A DNA stretch of 31,279 nt from Brachionus plicatilis. Taxonomy: Eukaryota; Rotifera; Eurotatoria; Ploima; Brachionidae. The stretch lies in NCBI GenBank assembly GCA_010279815.1, contig QEOQ01000246.1, positions 112,344 to 143,622 on the forward strand, read 5' to 3'. Within the stretch, counting starts at the first letter, position 1. Every line of letters begins with the position of its first letter. Positions 9,204 through 19,900 of the stretch are shown here, in pieces. Position numbers and translations under genes: made by a program. The notes under the pieces are model-generated. The model saw only the letters and a program-made list of their open reading frames with translations. It ran no database searches and was not told where the DNA came from.

Positions 9204-12200
9204 TTAAATTCTTGGCTTAATAAAAACTCTGACTCCATCAACAGGCCTTAGAGTTGTGTATTGAACTACATCAAATGATTGATTGGGATCCAACTCAAAG
9301 TCAAAATGTTGTATTAGCTTTGCCAATATCAATTTACCTTCAATCTGAAAAAAAAAAGTATAATCAATTGATGTAATCAAGTTAAAATACCTTGGCAAAA
9401 TTTTGTCCAATACAATTTCTTGGACCCAAAGAAAATGGAAAAAATGTATAGCTATTTATTTTGTTTTCTTTAGAAAATGGGTGCTCTGTCAAAAATCGTT
9501 CTGGAATAAATTTATCAGGATTCGGATAGTATTTCTCATTTCGACCCATTATGTAAACTGGCATCTAGAATAATTATTTTTTATTTAAGAAAAAAGTTTT
9601 TTTGTAATCCCATTTTACTTGAAACCAAGTTTTTTTGGGAATTCTATATCCAAGGATTTCACATTGCTGGCTTGATAGCCTCGAAAAAGAAGGAACTGGT
9701 GGCCACTTTCGCATTGATTCTTTAAAAACAGCGCTTGTATATTCCAAACGTGCTAAATCATCTTGGCTAATTACCACTTTATTCCCAATAACTTCATCAA
9801 CTTCTGCTCTAAGTCTTAAGGCATTGATATAATATTTTTAATTAACTATTTTTAAAAAAATGCCACTAATAAAAAAATGCTTAAATTGAATTGAATTGAT
9901 TAATATGAAAAATATAACCTTTTTATGTTTTTTAGTTTTTCCTTTATTAGTGTTTTTTTCAGCATTTTTATTTTTTTTTATTTTATATCATAAGATATTA
10001 ATTAAATTAATAAAAAAAAATCATTTACTTAAATTAGCATCCTCATAATATGATAAAGATACAGTAAATCCTTGTAAACTACCCCGGGGTAATAGACTAT
10101 AAATAGCTACAACCCCGCTACCTTTGACTCGAGTAAAGCCCCAATTTTTTAAATATAAAATTTCTTTTTTACCCCGGGCTAAAAAAAAAAACTAAAATAA
10201 ATGCTTATATTTTTTTAATTTTTTTTTTAATTTTGAAAATCAGTACCGAACTAATCAATTATAAGCCCAGTAAAAAATTAATATTTTTTTTGTATTACCC
10301 CGGGTGTATAGTTTTAAAACAAAAAAAAATTCTTTAACGCAAATCATATTTTTAAATTATAACCCCAGTGATTTTTTATTTGAAGCCCATGGGGTAGTTT
10401 ACAAGGATTTACGGTACATGTGTTTTGATCAAGTTTAAAATTTTAATAAATAAAGTCTGCTTTAATTTTTTTAGTCTTTATTCAAACTCAAATAAATTTA
10501 TTTTTTTTTGGAATAGCCAGATAAAGCTTTCTTCAAAATGTCTTTTTTTATTAAATTTTTTCTTGAATAAGGCATTCTAATTTTATCTTTAGAAAATAAA
10601 TAAATAAATCACTATTTTCTCTTTTCACAAACTTTGCCTTCTTTTTTAATTTTTTTTAATACATTAAACAGGTTGCAGCGAGTTTATTCAAATAGTGAGC
10701 TCGAAGTTAAAAATTTTAATTGATAGAATTTACAAAAAATATTTGCGTTATGGGTTAAAGACATAAAAAAAAATAAAATAAATATAAATTTTCTATTTTT
10801 TGTAATTTACAATTTAACTTAAAAATTAAGACTATTTTTGAAAAATAGAAAGTTTTTAAGAGGGCCATTTTTATTTTTTAAAAAATAGAGAGGCTTGATA
10901 GATTTATTAACATAACCGAATTTCTTATTTTTTTATATTTTTAACAGTATTACGGTATTGTGAAATTCAAAAACAAATTGAACAAAATTCTTCCTTTTAT
11001 GATGAATTAAAATTAAAGTTAATAACATATACTTTAAAAAATACTGTACAACTTCTTTACTGAAAAATAATTTTCTCATGTTTTAAATAAGACAAAAAAT
11101 GAAAAATCAGTAAGATTTAAATTGATTAATGGTTTAATTTACTAAATTAAAATCAAAATGCGAATGAGATTTGGGTATTTACATACAGAATGATTTAAAA
11201 TGGGACACACAAGTCAAAAATGATGCAACAGCTAAAGCAGATAGAATGTTGGGTATAATTTGGAAAGCATTTAAGAATCCGTGCAGCGAGACTATTAAAC
11301 TATTGTATTGTTCTATGGTTAGACCGCACCTGAAGTATGCGGTCAGTGCATGGTGTCCATATTTGGAAAAGGATATAAATGAGCTTGAGAAAGTTCAATG
11401 AAGAGCAACAAAGTTGATTCCAGAACTGCGTGATTTGGATTATCAACAACGTTTGTCAAAGCTAGAGTTAACTAACCTGAGGAAAAGAGGATTAAGGGGT
11501 GACCTAATCCAAATGTACAAAGTGGTAAACAATTACAAACAAATTGAATATAATAAAGGAATCAACCACAGTCTAAACACAAGATCCGGGAGCCAAAGAT
11601 ATAAATTAAGGAGAAATAGCTATTGTCTAACGCGTGAACATGTAAAGAATTGTCTTCCTAGATTTAACTTTTTACAAATAGAGAGTCGAGAATGGATGGA
11701 ACAAACTCCCGGAAGATGTGGTAAATGCAAAGAACCTGAATAGTTTTAAAGCGATGAAAATGATGATTTTATTTCAATTAATAAAGGTTCAACAAAGTAT
11801 GTTGCAAGCTGTTGCAGTATTTTTTAAAGTATATGTTACTAACTTTAATTTTAATTTATCAAGAAAGAATTATTGAATAATTTTTATTTGAATTTCACAA
11901 TACCCCGCATTATTCTTTTAAGATTGTTTTGTTTAAAATTCATTATTCAGTTCATATTAAAATTTTACAAATATTAATGAATTATTATTTCTTTGATAAA
12001 TTTGGGTTGGAAATTTCGAAATGATCCTATTCAATATTTTTTTTTTATTAATTCACTAATAATAAACTTAATAATTTTATTTTTGAAAATATAAAGATAA
12101 CATTTTTTGGTAATTTTGTTCACAATCAAAAAATAATTTACATAACTTTGAATAAAAGTCAAATTCCTTCGAAATAAAAAATTCAAAATAGTCTGAATCA

Positions 12201-13609
12201 AATTTAAATAAAATCATAATTTTTTTAAGATGAAATCAAAAATTTCTGATAGATATAATTTTTTTTTTTTAAAGTGAATAATTTTATGTTTCTATTTAAA
12301 TTTTTATAATTAAAAAAATATTTTCAAAAAATAATGATTAAGATTAGATTTTAAATTTTAGGCTTTGTGAAAAAAAATTTTTTTAAAAATCAAAATCTAA
12401 AAAAATTCAAAAAAAACTTGGAACTTGTTTAAATTAAAATTTTTTTGATTTTTCTATTTTCATAAGCGAAAATATCAAAACTTACTTTTGTAAAACCTGC
12501 TGGTTCTGGCCAAGTTCTAGAAAGCAAAAAGACAATGCATTTGCTGTTGTTTCTTGTCCACCAACAAAAAAAGTAATAAAATCATCTACAAGTTTATCAA
12601 AATCAAAATCTTCCTCAGTTTCTAGAAAAATTAAAAACAAATTGATAAAAAGCAAAAAAACAAATCCAAAAATTTTACTCAAATTTTTGACCATTAAAGA
12701 CAAAATGTTGTGGGCCAAAAAATTTTCTTCTTTCATCTGCTGCAATTTAGCATTGAGACTCTCAATAGAAAAATGCCTCAAATTGCGAATCGACTCTCTT
12801 AGCTTTTTGATGTGGCTGCGTTTACTGGGTTTCAGGTAGCACAAAGGGTCTGTTAAATCCAAAGTAACAGCCTCTAAGCCCCGGCAAATATAATTATTCA
12901 GTTTTGACTCTGGATTGTTCAGCGAGTCAGTGTCCAAATCAAACGCTACTTTGGCAATAACGTCCAAAGTCATGTGATTTATCTCATTGAAAAGACTAAT
13001 ACAGTTGTCCGTCGATTCACTTAAATGGATGAGTCGTTGAACCAACATGTCTCCTTTGGTGTTAAATTCAACCAAACTTTGCATTAAAATTCTGAATACT
13101 ATTCAGAATTTTAATGCAAAGTTTGAAAAAATTAAAAAAAAATAAAAAAAATTTTTTTTTTGAAAAAAAAAGTACTCTTTTTTGAATGCATTGTTCATTA
13201 GAGTGCGTCTATTTCGCCATTTGGATTTATCTACTTCGGTGAGCAGACCAAAGCCTAGAAAGCGTTCACCAAGCGGAAAAGCGCCAATGCCTTTTTTGGG
13301 AAAGTCTTCTTGGATCAGGGCAGTCTTGACAGCAGTCTCATCGTTAATGACCACAATTATTTTGTCCAAAATCTGATATTTGAACACTGGTCCGTAAATT
13401 TTGAACCATTGCAAGTGCAGTTCTTGAAGGATTTTTTTGGACGAAACGTGCTCAATAATGTCAAAGTATTGACCAAAATAGAAGCCAATGATCCCTTTGG
13501 AGCGAGGACCTGGCAAATGGTGGTATTTGCGCCGAATAAGATATAACCTTATGGAATGGTAAGAAAATGCTCCAAGCAAAATAGCTGATAGACTTACTAA
13601 AATTTTCAT
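9204..13609 (-). CDS. CYP46A1-like: Cytochrome P450, CYP46A1-like (cholesterol 24-hydroxylase family)
   Basis: Six exons, read right to left: 13609-13176, 13091-12679, 12621-12486, 9814-9619, 9564-9391 and 9344-9204. All introns are GT-AG and the phases agree, giving 1494 nt, or 497 residues; human CYP46A1 has 500. Residues 3-20 are the membrane anchor, followed by the proline-rich hinge LPGPRSKG. The I-helix is [11 protein letters not shown] (300-310), ExxR is ESMR (360-363), PERF is at 414-417, and the heme-ligand loop [10 protein letters not shown] has Cys444. [21 protein letters not shown] and TLRPVD follow CYP46A1 almost residue for residue, more closely than other P450 clans. Members are ER enzymes that hydroxylate sterols, in vertebrates cholesterol at C24; the substrate here is inferred only. 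An earlier in-frame TTG lies upstream, but the ATG at 13609 is the natural start. Intron 3 is 2671 nt and transposon-filled; intron 1 carries a perfect palindrome at its acceptor. Confidence 0.92.
10060..10416. mobile_element. MITE with TA target site in P450 intron 3
   Basis: Terminal inverted repeats of about 25 bp, CAGTAAATCCTTGTAAACTA and CCGTAAATCCTTGTAAACTA, differ at one base and are flanked by TA on both sides. This is the target preference of Tc1/mariner-type and pogo-type elements. Length is 357 bp including both TA. It holds no coding sequence but repeats an (A)CCCCGGG word three times (about 10081, 10175 and 10297), GC-rich islands in very AT-rich DNA. Confidence 0.85.
10954..11904. 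mobile_element. Inverted-repeat element enclosing a LINE fragment, P450 intron 3
   Basis: Ends GGTATTGTGAAATTC (10954) and its complement (ending 11904) form long arms of roughly 95 bp; the word TTAAAGTTAATAACATATAC is mirrored near 11810-11840. The ends and subterminal parts match the 371-bp element at 30347-30717, including CAACAAAGTATGTTGCA near the right side. Between the arms lies a reverse-transcriptase C-terminal fragment, so this copy is much longer than its relative. No clean target-site duplication is seen. Confidence 0.72.
11165..11770 (+). pseudogene. LINE reverse-transcriptase C-terminal fragment inside an inverted-repeat element
   Basis: The plus strand encodes [32 protein letters not shown] and, after an in-frame TGA at 11399-11401, [18 protein letters not shown] and later blocks typical of the LINE region downstream of the RT core. 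Near 11670 a frameshift disturbs the expected [18 protein letters not shown] motif. There is no RT catalytic core and no 3' tail. It is a dead fragment of the same broad group as the pieces at 19266 and 1-820. Confidence 0.8.
13073..13125. repeat. Perfect 53-bp palindrome over the P450 intron 1 / exon 2 boundary
   Basis: Arms of 26 nt (13073-13098 and 13100-13125) are exact reverse complements around a single base at 13099. The left arm holds the first 19 nt of exon 2 and the AG acceptor (13093-13092); the right arm is wholly intronic. See findings for the possible effect on splicing. Confidence 0.95.
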
Positions 13610-13995
13610 TTTATTTAACTTTTTTTTATTCAAATAAATATTCTAAAATTAAAATTTTTATTTATTTTGAAAATTATAATTTTAAATGCTTGATTTATTT
13701 TGAGAATTAAAATTTTTTTGTTCCACTTAATGGTAATTTGAGCAAATCTATGCATGAATGATTAATTTATGAATCGATTAGGTTCTAAGTCCTATAATTT
13801 GTGTCGAAATTGCCTAAACACAAAAATGTTTCTCTCAAAGTGGGCTTTAAATGGCATTCAAGCGGTCAATGGTCAAACGTTTTATGCATTTTTGCGAATT
13901 TTTGAGTTTTTTTGTTTAAATTCTAAAAAATTCAAATTTAATTCTAAGCATTTTTAGTAATTTTGAAAGGAATTAGATATCGCTTTTGTTTTTAT
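13610..13995. other. Presumed P450 promoter region
   Basis: About 390 nt between the P450 start codon and a large inverted-repeat element. It is AT-rich, with no convincing TATA or initiator that stands out from background and no gene. Confidence 0.4.
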
Positions 13996-14689
13996 TACCG
14001 TAAACTCGTGACCATTACTCTTGGAACAATGTCAAAATTTGGGTTTATTCCATACGGAACTAATACCATCAATACCATGTTAAAATATTTTTTATGTTTT
14101 TTAGAATAAACCTTGACGTTTGACTTTAAACTAAGAGTAAGCGCAAAACCTTGATTTTATTCTTAGAATAATTTCGAATTTTTTTTGCAATAAACTTAAA
14201 AAATTGTAGAGTTAAATTCGAAATTAAAAAAAATTAAAAATTAAACTTTATTCTAATTTTTGTATTTATTCTAAGAGTAAAAATTAAATTCGATAAAAAA
14301 TTAAAAATTAAAATTTAATTTAAAATTAAAAAATTCGATTTAATAGCCAAAAAAAACTGTATAAAAACATTTATTTTTTATTTTGCCTAATAATTTTACC
14401 ATTTTCGTCGCGAGGTAGCCTTTTTCTTTTAAAAATTAGAATAAAGTTTAATTTTTAATTTTAAATAAATAAATACAAATAAAAATAAAATAAAAAAATA
14501 AAAAAATTTGAAATTATTCTAAGAATAAAATCAAAGTTTTGCGCTTACTCCTAGTTTAAAGTCAGACGTCAAGGTTTATTCTAAAAAAAATAAAAAATAT
14601 TATAACATGGTATCGATGGTATTAGTTCCGTATGGAATAAACCCAAATTTTGACATTGTTCTAAGAGTAATGGTCACGATTTTACGGTA
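13996..14689. mobile_element. 694-bp MITE that is almost one long hairpin
   Basis: Begins TA then CCGTAAACTCGTGACCATTA, and ends with the complement CCGTAAAATCGTGACCATTA followed by TA. Arms of about 185 bp (to about 14183 and from about 14500) match at more than nine bases in ten. Further complementarity inside (about 14230-14263 against 14430-14462) leaves only a short unpaired centre. There is no transposase. TA duplication and ends suggest mobilisation by a Tc1/mariner- or pogo-type enzyme. It sits about 390 bp upstream of the P450 start codon. Confidence 0.9.
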
Positions 14690-14983
14690 ATTTTTGTGAA
14701 GTTTTTTACTTAATGTGATTTCTCTTTTCTTAAACATTTTTTTTAATAATTAAAAATTGATTAATCCATGTTTAAAAATTATAATTAAAAATATGGATTA
14801 TTTTTTTTAAATATTTTTATTTTAAAAATTTTCGTAATAAAGAGTAAATTTGTTGGGCTCGTTTCTACCGAATGGCCTTCTTCAGGTTTTTTATACTGAA
14901 ATAAAGAATAAATTAATTAAAAAGGAAAAAAGACTTTTTCTTTTACTTTTTAGAAAAGAAATAATTGTTATTATAGAATAAAA

Positions 14984-15320
14984 CAGTAGTGATTTGATAT
15001 CAGGATCCATCGTAAATTTACGTAAAATAAGAGTTGTAAAAAATGGTAAATTAACTAAATTTTACGTAAATAGAAGTAAAATTACCAATTTTTACGTTAA
15101 ATTATGTCAATTCAAAAAATGCCAAAAAAATCTAAAATTTTGCTGTTTTTCATAAAATTTAGTTAAAAAATAAATTTTTGACTTCTGAAATTTTTTTTAA
15201 TTTAATTTAATTTTTTACGTAAAAATTGGTATAATCCAAAATTTCACAGGTAAATTTTGGTAAAATATTGTAAAAAAAAATAGAATCTAAAAAACAATAA
15301 ATTTTAACAAGGATATTACG
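14984..15320. mobile_element. MITE copy A, left end present, with ACGTAA-rich subterminal repeats
   Basis: Starts with CAGTAGTGATTTGATATC and continues with many TTTACGTAAA and ACGTAAAAT words. Positions about 15050-15290 align with copy B at 27778-28020. Copy B retains the opposite end, whose complement is CAGTAGTGATTTGATAATAG. The two partial copies together define one family of about 350-400 bp. The right end of copy A is lost before the transposase fragment at 15451. Confidence 0.72.
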
Positions 15321-15450
15321 TAAACATTAAAGTTCTGTCATAATTTGAATAAAGCCTTTTAACTCAAAAATGTATTCTGTAATGTATAGAGATATTTGAG
15401 CTGAGTATTTATTCATTTTTGGAGCAGGTAAATTTGACTTAGCTCATAAG

Positions 15451-15690
15451 TTACATCAAGATAATCACCCTAAACATAAATCTAATTTATCTCGAAATTT
15501 TCTTTACCATAACAATATTAATTGGGTATATTATAAAAACTTAGTTTTGAAAAATTATTCTACATATTAATTTTAAAGTTAAATCGCCTCCATATTCACC
15601 AGATTTAAACCCCATAGAGATGGTATGGCATAAAATGAAAAATTTCATCATCGAAAAAGAACCTAGAAATGAAGATGATGTTTTGAAATA
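15451..15690 (+). pseudogene. Tc1/mariner-type transposase C-terminal fragment
   Basis: LHQDNHPKHKS (15451 onward) carries the second catalytic Asp of the IS630/Tc1/mariner DDE domain. About 45 codons later a stop and frame change intervene. Then KSPPYSPDLNPIEMVWHKMK gives the conserved SPDLNPIE block with the third acidic residue. The N-terminal DNA-binding part is absent. The fragment stops at a TA (15689-15690), where another element's end begins. Confidence 0.85.
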
Positions 15691-15870
15691 CAGTGGTGTT
15701 CCGGATTTAGTAATTTACGATAATTTACGTAAAAAAATAATAAATTTAACAAATTTTACGTAAAATATTTTAAATTTACATAAATTTACAAAAGTAAAAA
15801 AACGTAAATTTATCAGATTTTACATAAAATTTGATATTCGAAAATGGCCTAAAAATAACGATTTTTACTA
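15691..15870. mobile_element. One end of another Tc1/mariner-like element
   Basis: CAGTGGTGTTCCGGATTTA directly after TA has the look of a Tc1-family terminal repeat. It is followed by ACGTAA-rich subterminal DNA like that of copies A and B. No matching right end was found before 16200, so the element is truncated or its far end has decayed. A perfect 14-bp palindrome, AGTGACATGTCACT, lies just downstream near 15890. Confidence 0.55.
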
Positions 15871-16050
15871 AAGTTTATGTCTGAGTTAGTGACATGTCAC
15901 TATGGTCAAAAAAAAGGCATAGAAATGATTTTATAAGTAATTTAAATATCTTTTATTAGTTTTTGTCTGGATGACGAGAAAATGTTTGACAATTAAGAAA
16001 ATTTTTATTTTATTTAACGAATTTTACGCAAGAATATAAAATCAGAAATT

Positions 16051-16483
16051 GACCTATAAAAGTTTAATAGCGTGCGCTATTAAATAAATAAAAAGAGAGA
16101 GAGGGAGAGAAAAATAAAAAAAGCTTTCTTCTCTACTTCTTTATTAATTTAAAAAGGAAAAGTAACATCAATATTTAAAGAAATACAGCAAGGCCCCAGA
16201 AGACCGGAGTCTGCTGGAGGGGGTGTTACATTACTCCCTCGCCGTGGGAGAACGGCTCCCGACGCTCGGGGAAACAAAATACAAAAAATAATAAACAAAA
16301 AAAAATGTATGATCTTGCCGTAGTTTTCCCGGTTCCTAACAGACCTTGAACGTGACCGAGCATATCACTTAATGGCTCATCCATAGAAAATTGAATCACG
16401 ATTTGCGGAGTGTGCGACACTGGTTCGCTTGTGGCTGTAGATCCTATCTGCGGCGTATCGTCGTTGCCAACATATACGGCCAA
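16051..16483 (-). mobile_element. 3' end of an LTR retrotransposon with partial LTR
   Basis: On the minus strand, an open stretch of 85 codons (16483-16226) ends in EPFSHGEGVM with its stop overlapping the LTR start. A purine run GGCGAGGGAG serves as a plausible polypurine tract, and the LTR begins TGTAACACCCCCTCC at 16230. Downstream lie an AATAAA signal, a GA-type microsatellite, and a 22-bp palindrome (TTTAATAGCG / CGCTATTAAA) near 16070-16092. The exact LTR end is not fixed; about 16051 is a guess. The layout is that of a Ty3/gypsy-like element; no integrase or RT is left. Confidence 0.55.
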
Positions 16484-16918
16484 AAAAAATGTTATCGTCT
16501 AAAGATCTTAAAAAATTTAAAAGTTATTTACAGTTTTTGGTTAATTTGTTTTTAGCTTAATTTTTTGGTCAAAATTTAAAAAAAGCTTGAATAAAACTCA
16601 TAAATTTTTGAATAAAAATATTTTAAATTTTAGATTATACCTAAAATATATTTTGTCGATTCAACCCGTCAAAAATTTCTTTTTTTTTTCGAAAAAAATA
16701 TACCACGCTCTTCAACGCAAGCTTTGAGATTTGAATTTTCAAAATTTTTAAATTTTAGTTAATTTTTATTTTATTCCAGTTTCATTAGAGATTACAAGAA
16801 AAAAAAATTTTTATGTCTGAATTTCACAGATTTTTTTTTTATTTTTACCTTCTTCTTTTCAATTTGAAATTCCAAAATTGAGTTCATAAAATTTGAATTC
16901 CTAATGATTGAAAACAAT
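16484..16918. other. AT-rich gap between the LTR fragment and POLG
   Basis: Nothing recognisable on either strand; probably POLG 3' flanking DNA. Confidence 0.4.
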
Positions 16919-16919
16919 T

Positions 16920-16925
16920 TTTATT
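16920..16925 (-). terminator. Poly(A) signal of POLG
   Basis: AATAAA on the minus strand, 23 nt past the TAA stop at 16948-16950. The spacing is much like the P450 signal 18 nt past its stop, which suggests very short 3' UTRs in this genome. Confidence 0.45.
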
Positions 16926-16947
16926 TAATAAATAACAAAACAAAAAT

Positions 16948-19900
16948 TTATAATGGATTTTTAGTTAATTTTCCTTTGGTAAAATCAAGTATTTGATTGA
17001 TATCTAGACACTCTCCAAATTCAATGCCATATCCATGCTTTAGACCATTGGGATTCGACGGACTAACAAAATCTAAATCCGGCTCTTTTCTCAAGCATTT
17101 ATCAATGTCTACTCCACTAAAAAAAGCCACTGACTTAAAAAAAATTTATATTTTTTTTAAGAATAAATTTTCCCTATTCTACCATTGGTAAATCATCAAA
17201 GCCCATTTTGTAAGAAAAAATTGCTCTTGTGTACAAATTGGTCAATTGGAGAGCCAAAGCAGCTCTGTGTCTGGATCAAAATAAATTTAGATTTAAATAT
17301 TTTTCTCTTTTTTTTCTTACTTGTCATTCTCTTTGACAATGTATCTAACCTCGTCATGAATGCTGATTGAGAACCTAGCTTCTATGTCATACTTTTCGAT
17401 GAGCCAGTTCATGCACACCAGCATTATATGAAGATAATCGACTGCAGAACTCTGCACCACCCAATTTATCCTCGAAGTAATAAACTAGAAAAAAATTTAT
17501 TAAAATTTGGTCTTTTTTATTTTTTGTTAAACTAACATTTTTATCAACTACATCAGGTTCAAGGGCCTGACTAATTCTTGCCTCTAAGACAGGTGTTTTA
17601 GGCTTTTGGGAGACTGCGATTTCTTCCAATTTGTTAAACATGTCCGATTCAGTGCCACCAGACCATTTTCCAGCGTTTACATCTTCATCGGAATCGTTGG
17701 ACATCTCATTCAGTTGTTTTATCAGCATTTCATCCTTATATTTTTTTCTGTGTTTGTTGCGATTTCCTTTTGTTTCACTGTAAAGCTTGGAAGATTTGAT
17801 TTGAGCCTCTTTTTCGCTCATATTGGGATTAAACTGCATCAAAAGCTTCTGGGTAAACTTTTTTCCTGCTCCATAAATTCGACCATAGTTAAAAACTTTT
17901 GCTTGATCTCGACTGATTCCGATAATTGAAGCAGTCTTGCTATGCATGTCGGTGCCATCTGATTTTTTACCTTGCAAATTCATCTTAAAATAAAAAATAA
18001 ATTCAATTTTTAAAAATTTTTAATTTTTTTCGATTTTAAAATATTAAATTAGACACTCATTATGACCATTTTCAATGACCTTTTTCGAATGAATTTATTA
18101 ATTTACTTTATTTTCGTAACAACATCAATTTAACTTTTTTTGGTGGTGTGCATATTGAAGAAAATGATCGAAAAGGTGAATTTAATTTTTAATATAAAAA
18201 TCTTAAAAATGAATGAAAATTAAAAAAAAATACGTGTTTAATTGACTAATTATTTAAGAAAAATTTTATGATTATTTATTTTATATATTGTAATAGCAGA
18301 AATAATTAAAAAAAAAATACTGAAGTTAGTGTCAAATTCATTGAATATAATCTAAAATGATATAAATTATCAATTATGATTGAACTCAACAATCTTTTTT
18401 TAATTTTTGAAACTCTGATTTATTTAAAACGAAACCATTACCAGGGTGAACCCGCCGGTTCCCGAAAGTTCACTATCCCAACCCGGACCCGCCAGAGGTA
18501 TCAGAGGTCATGCAAGAAGACTGTCCGGCTAGGCCTCCACCAAGTCTACAACGGGCAAACACATTCACCAACAGGATAATCAACGAGTGGAACTAAATAA
18601 AAGAATTTTGATTTCTTCACAAAACTTTATTAAAAACCAAAACTAAACTCAAAATAAAATAAAACTAATATATATATATATATGGGAAACAAAAAGGAGC
18701 AGAGGCCGGAGTAAGGGGCTGAGTAGAGGGGATGTTACACTCATATTAATCATAAATGTCTTTTATCGAAGTTATCCTCAACAATATATCTGAAGTCAAC
18801 AATGACAATGTTCAATATTTAATGAAAAAAATTGAAAGAAAAAGGAAAATTTTATCTACCTTTTTGCTCATTTTTAAATAAATTTTTTTTTATTTAGAAT
18901 TATGTAACTTCAAAAAAAATCTCTATTAATTTACCGCTAAAACGAAAACGCCGTTCAGATCGTACAAAAATTACAGCAAATGCTTTGCCGCGCCAAGAAA
19001 ACAAAAAATATCGGACTTAGGCACTAGTAGTTGCGAGGGGTCAGATTCTGATTCAAGTATTAATGACGAAGCGCCACCAAAAATAAAACTAAATAAATAT
19101 TTTTGTAATAAGATAATTTTTTTGTAATTGAAACAATAAAAATATACTAATTCAATAATTTTGTTTTATTTTATATAGTTTAGATTGAATAAAATAAAAT
19201 TGTTCCTAACTTCATCATTTTTGTTTTTTAATAAATAAATTTGACTCGTTATATAATTAAATACCCTAATATAAGTGAGATCCCAAAGCTTCAACGCGAG
19301 AGAGAGAAACGAATTTTGTTCATCAGTCAGTACTAGACTTAACTTTTTCACAAACAGAACAAACAAGTGGTGGAATAAATTACCTAATGACATAGTCGTA
19401 GCGAAATCGGTCAACTCGTTTAAAGCAAAGCTAGACAAATGGCTGGAATCGAACGAGTCAAAACTAATTTAAACTACAGTCAATCCTCGGTATAACGAAC
19501 TACTTGGGCGGAAAATTCGGTATTCGTTATATCGAATTTCGTTATATCGAAATTCCCATATAAAATGATAGGGACCAAAAAATTTTTAAACCAAATTTTA
19601 TTGATATAAAAATCTAAGATAAAAAATGCGAAATAAAACAAATAGTTAATTTTTTTGAAAAAAATCGGTAACAGATGGTTGCTTGGTAAAGCTACTTTCA
19701 ATTATTAAATTTTCAATATTAAATAAAAAATTTATTACATTAGAATTATCATCTTTTTTGGTTAAAAAAAATTGTTTCAGTTTGTAAAATTTTTGCTTTC
19801 GACGACAAAATAGTAGAAATTGTAGAAGCATTAACGTTGTATTCTTTGGCCAACTTTGAAGTGGTTATTTTTTGCTCAGTATGCTTTTTTATAATATCTA

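Noticed and set aside
13073..13125. Palindrome as a transcription terminator
   Set aside because: It lies at an intron/exon junction of a spliced gene, and hairpin-plus-T terminators do not apply to this polymerase II gene.
17606..17929. 107-codon plus-strand open frame
   Set aside because: Antisense shadow of POLG exon 13, whose minus-strand protein carries motif B and matches the family.
19646..19831. 61-codon minus-strand open frame as a separate gene
   Set aside because: It is the frame-shifted continuation of the Tigger transposase fragment inside the element's ends.
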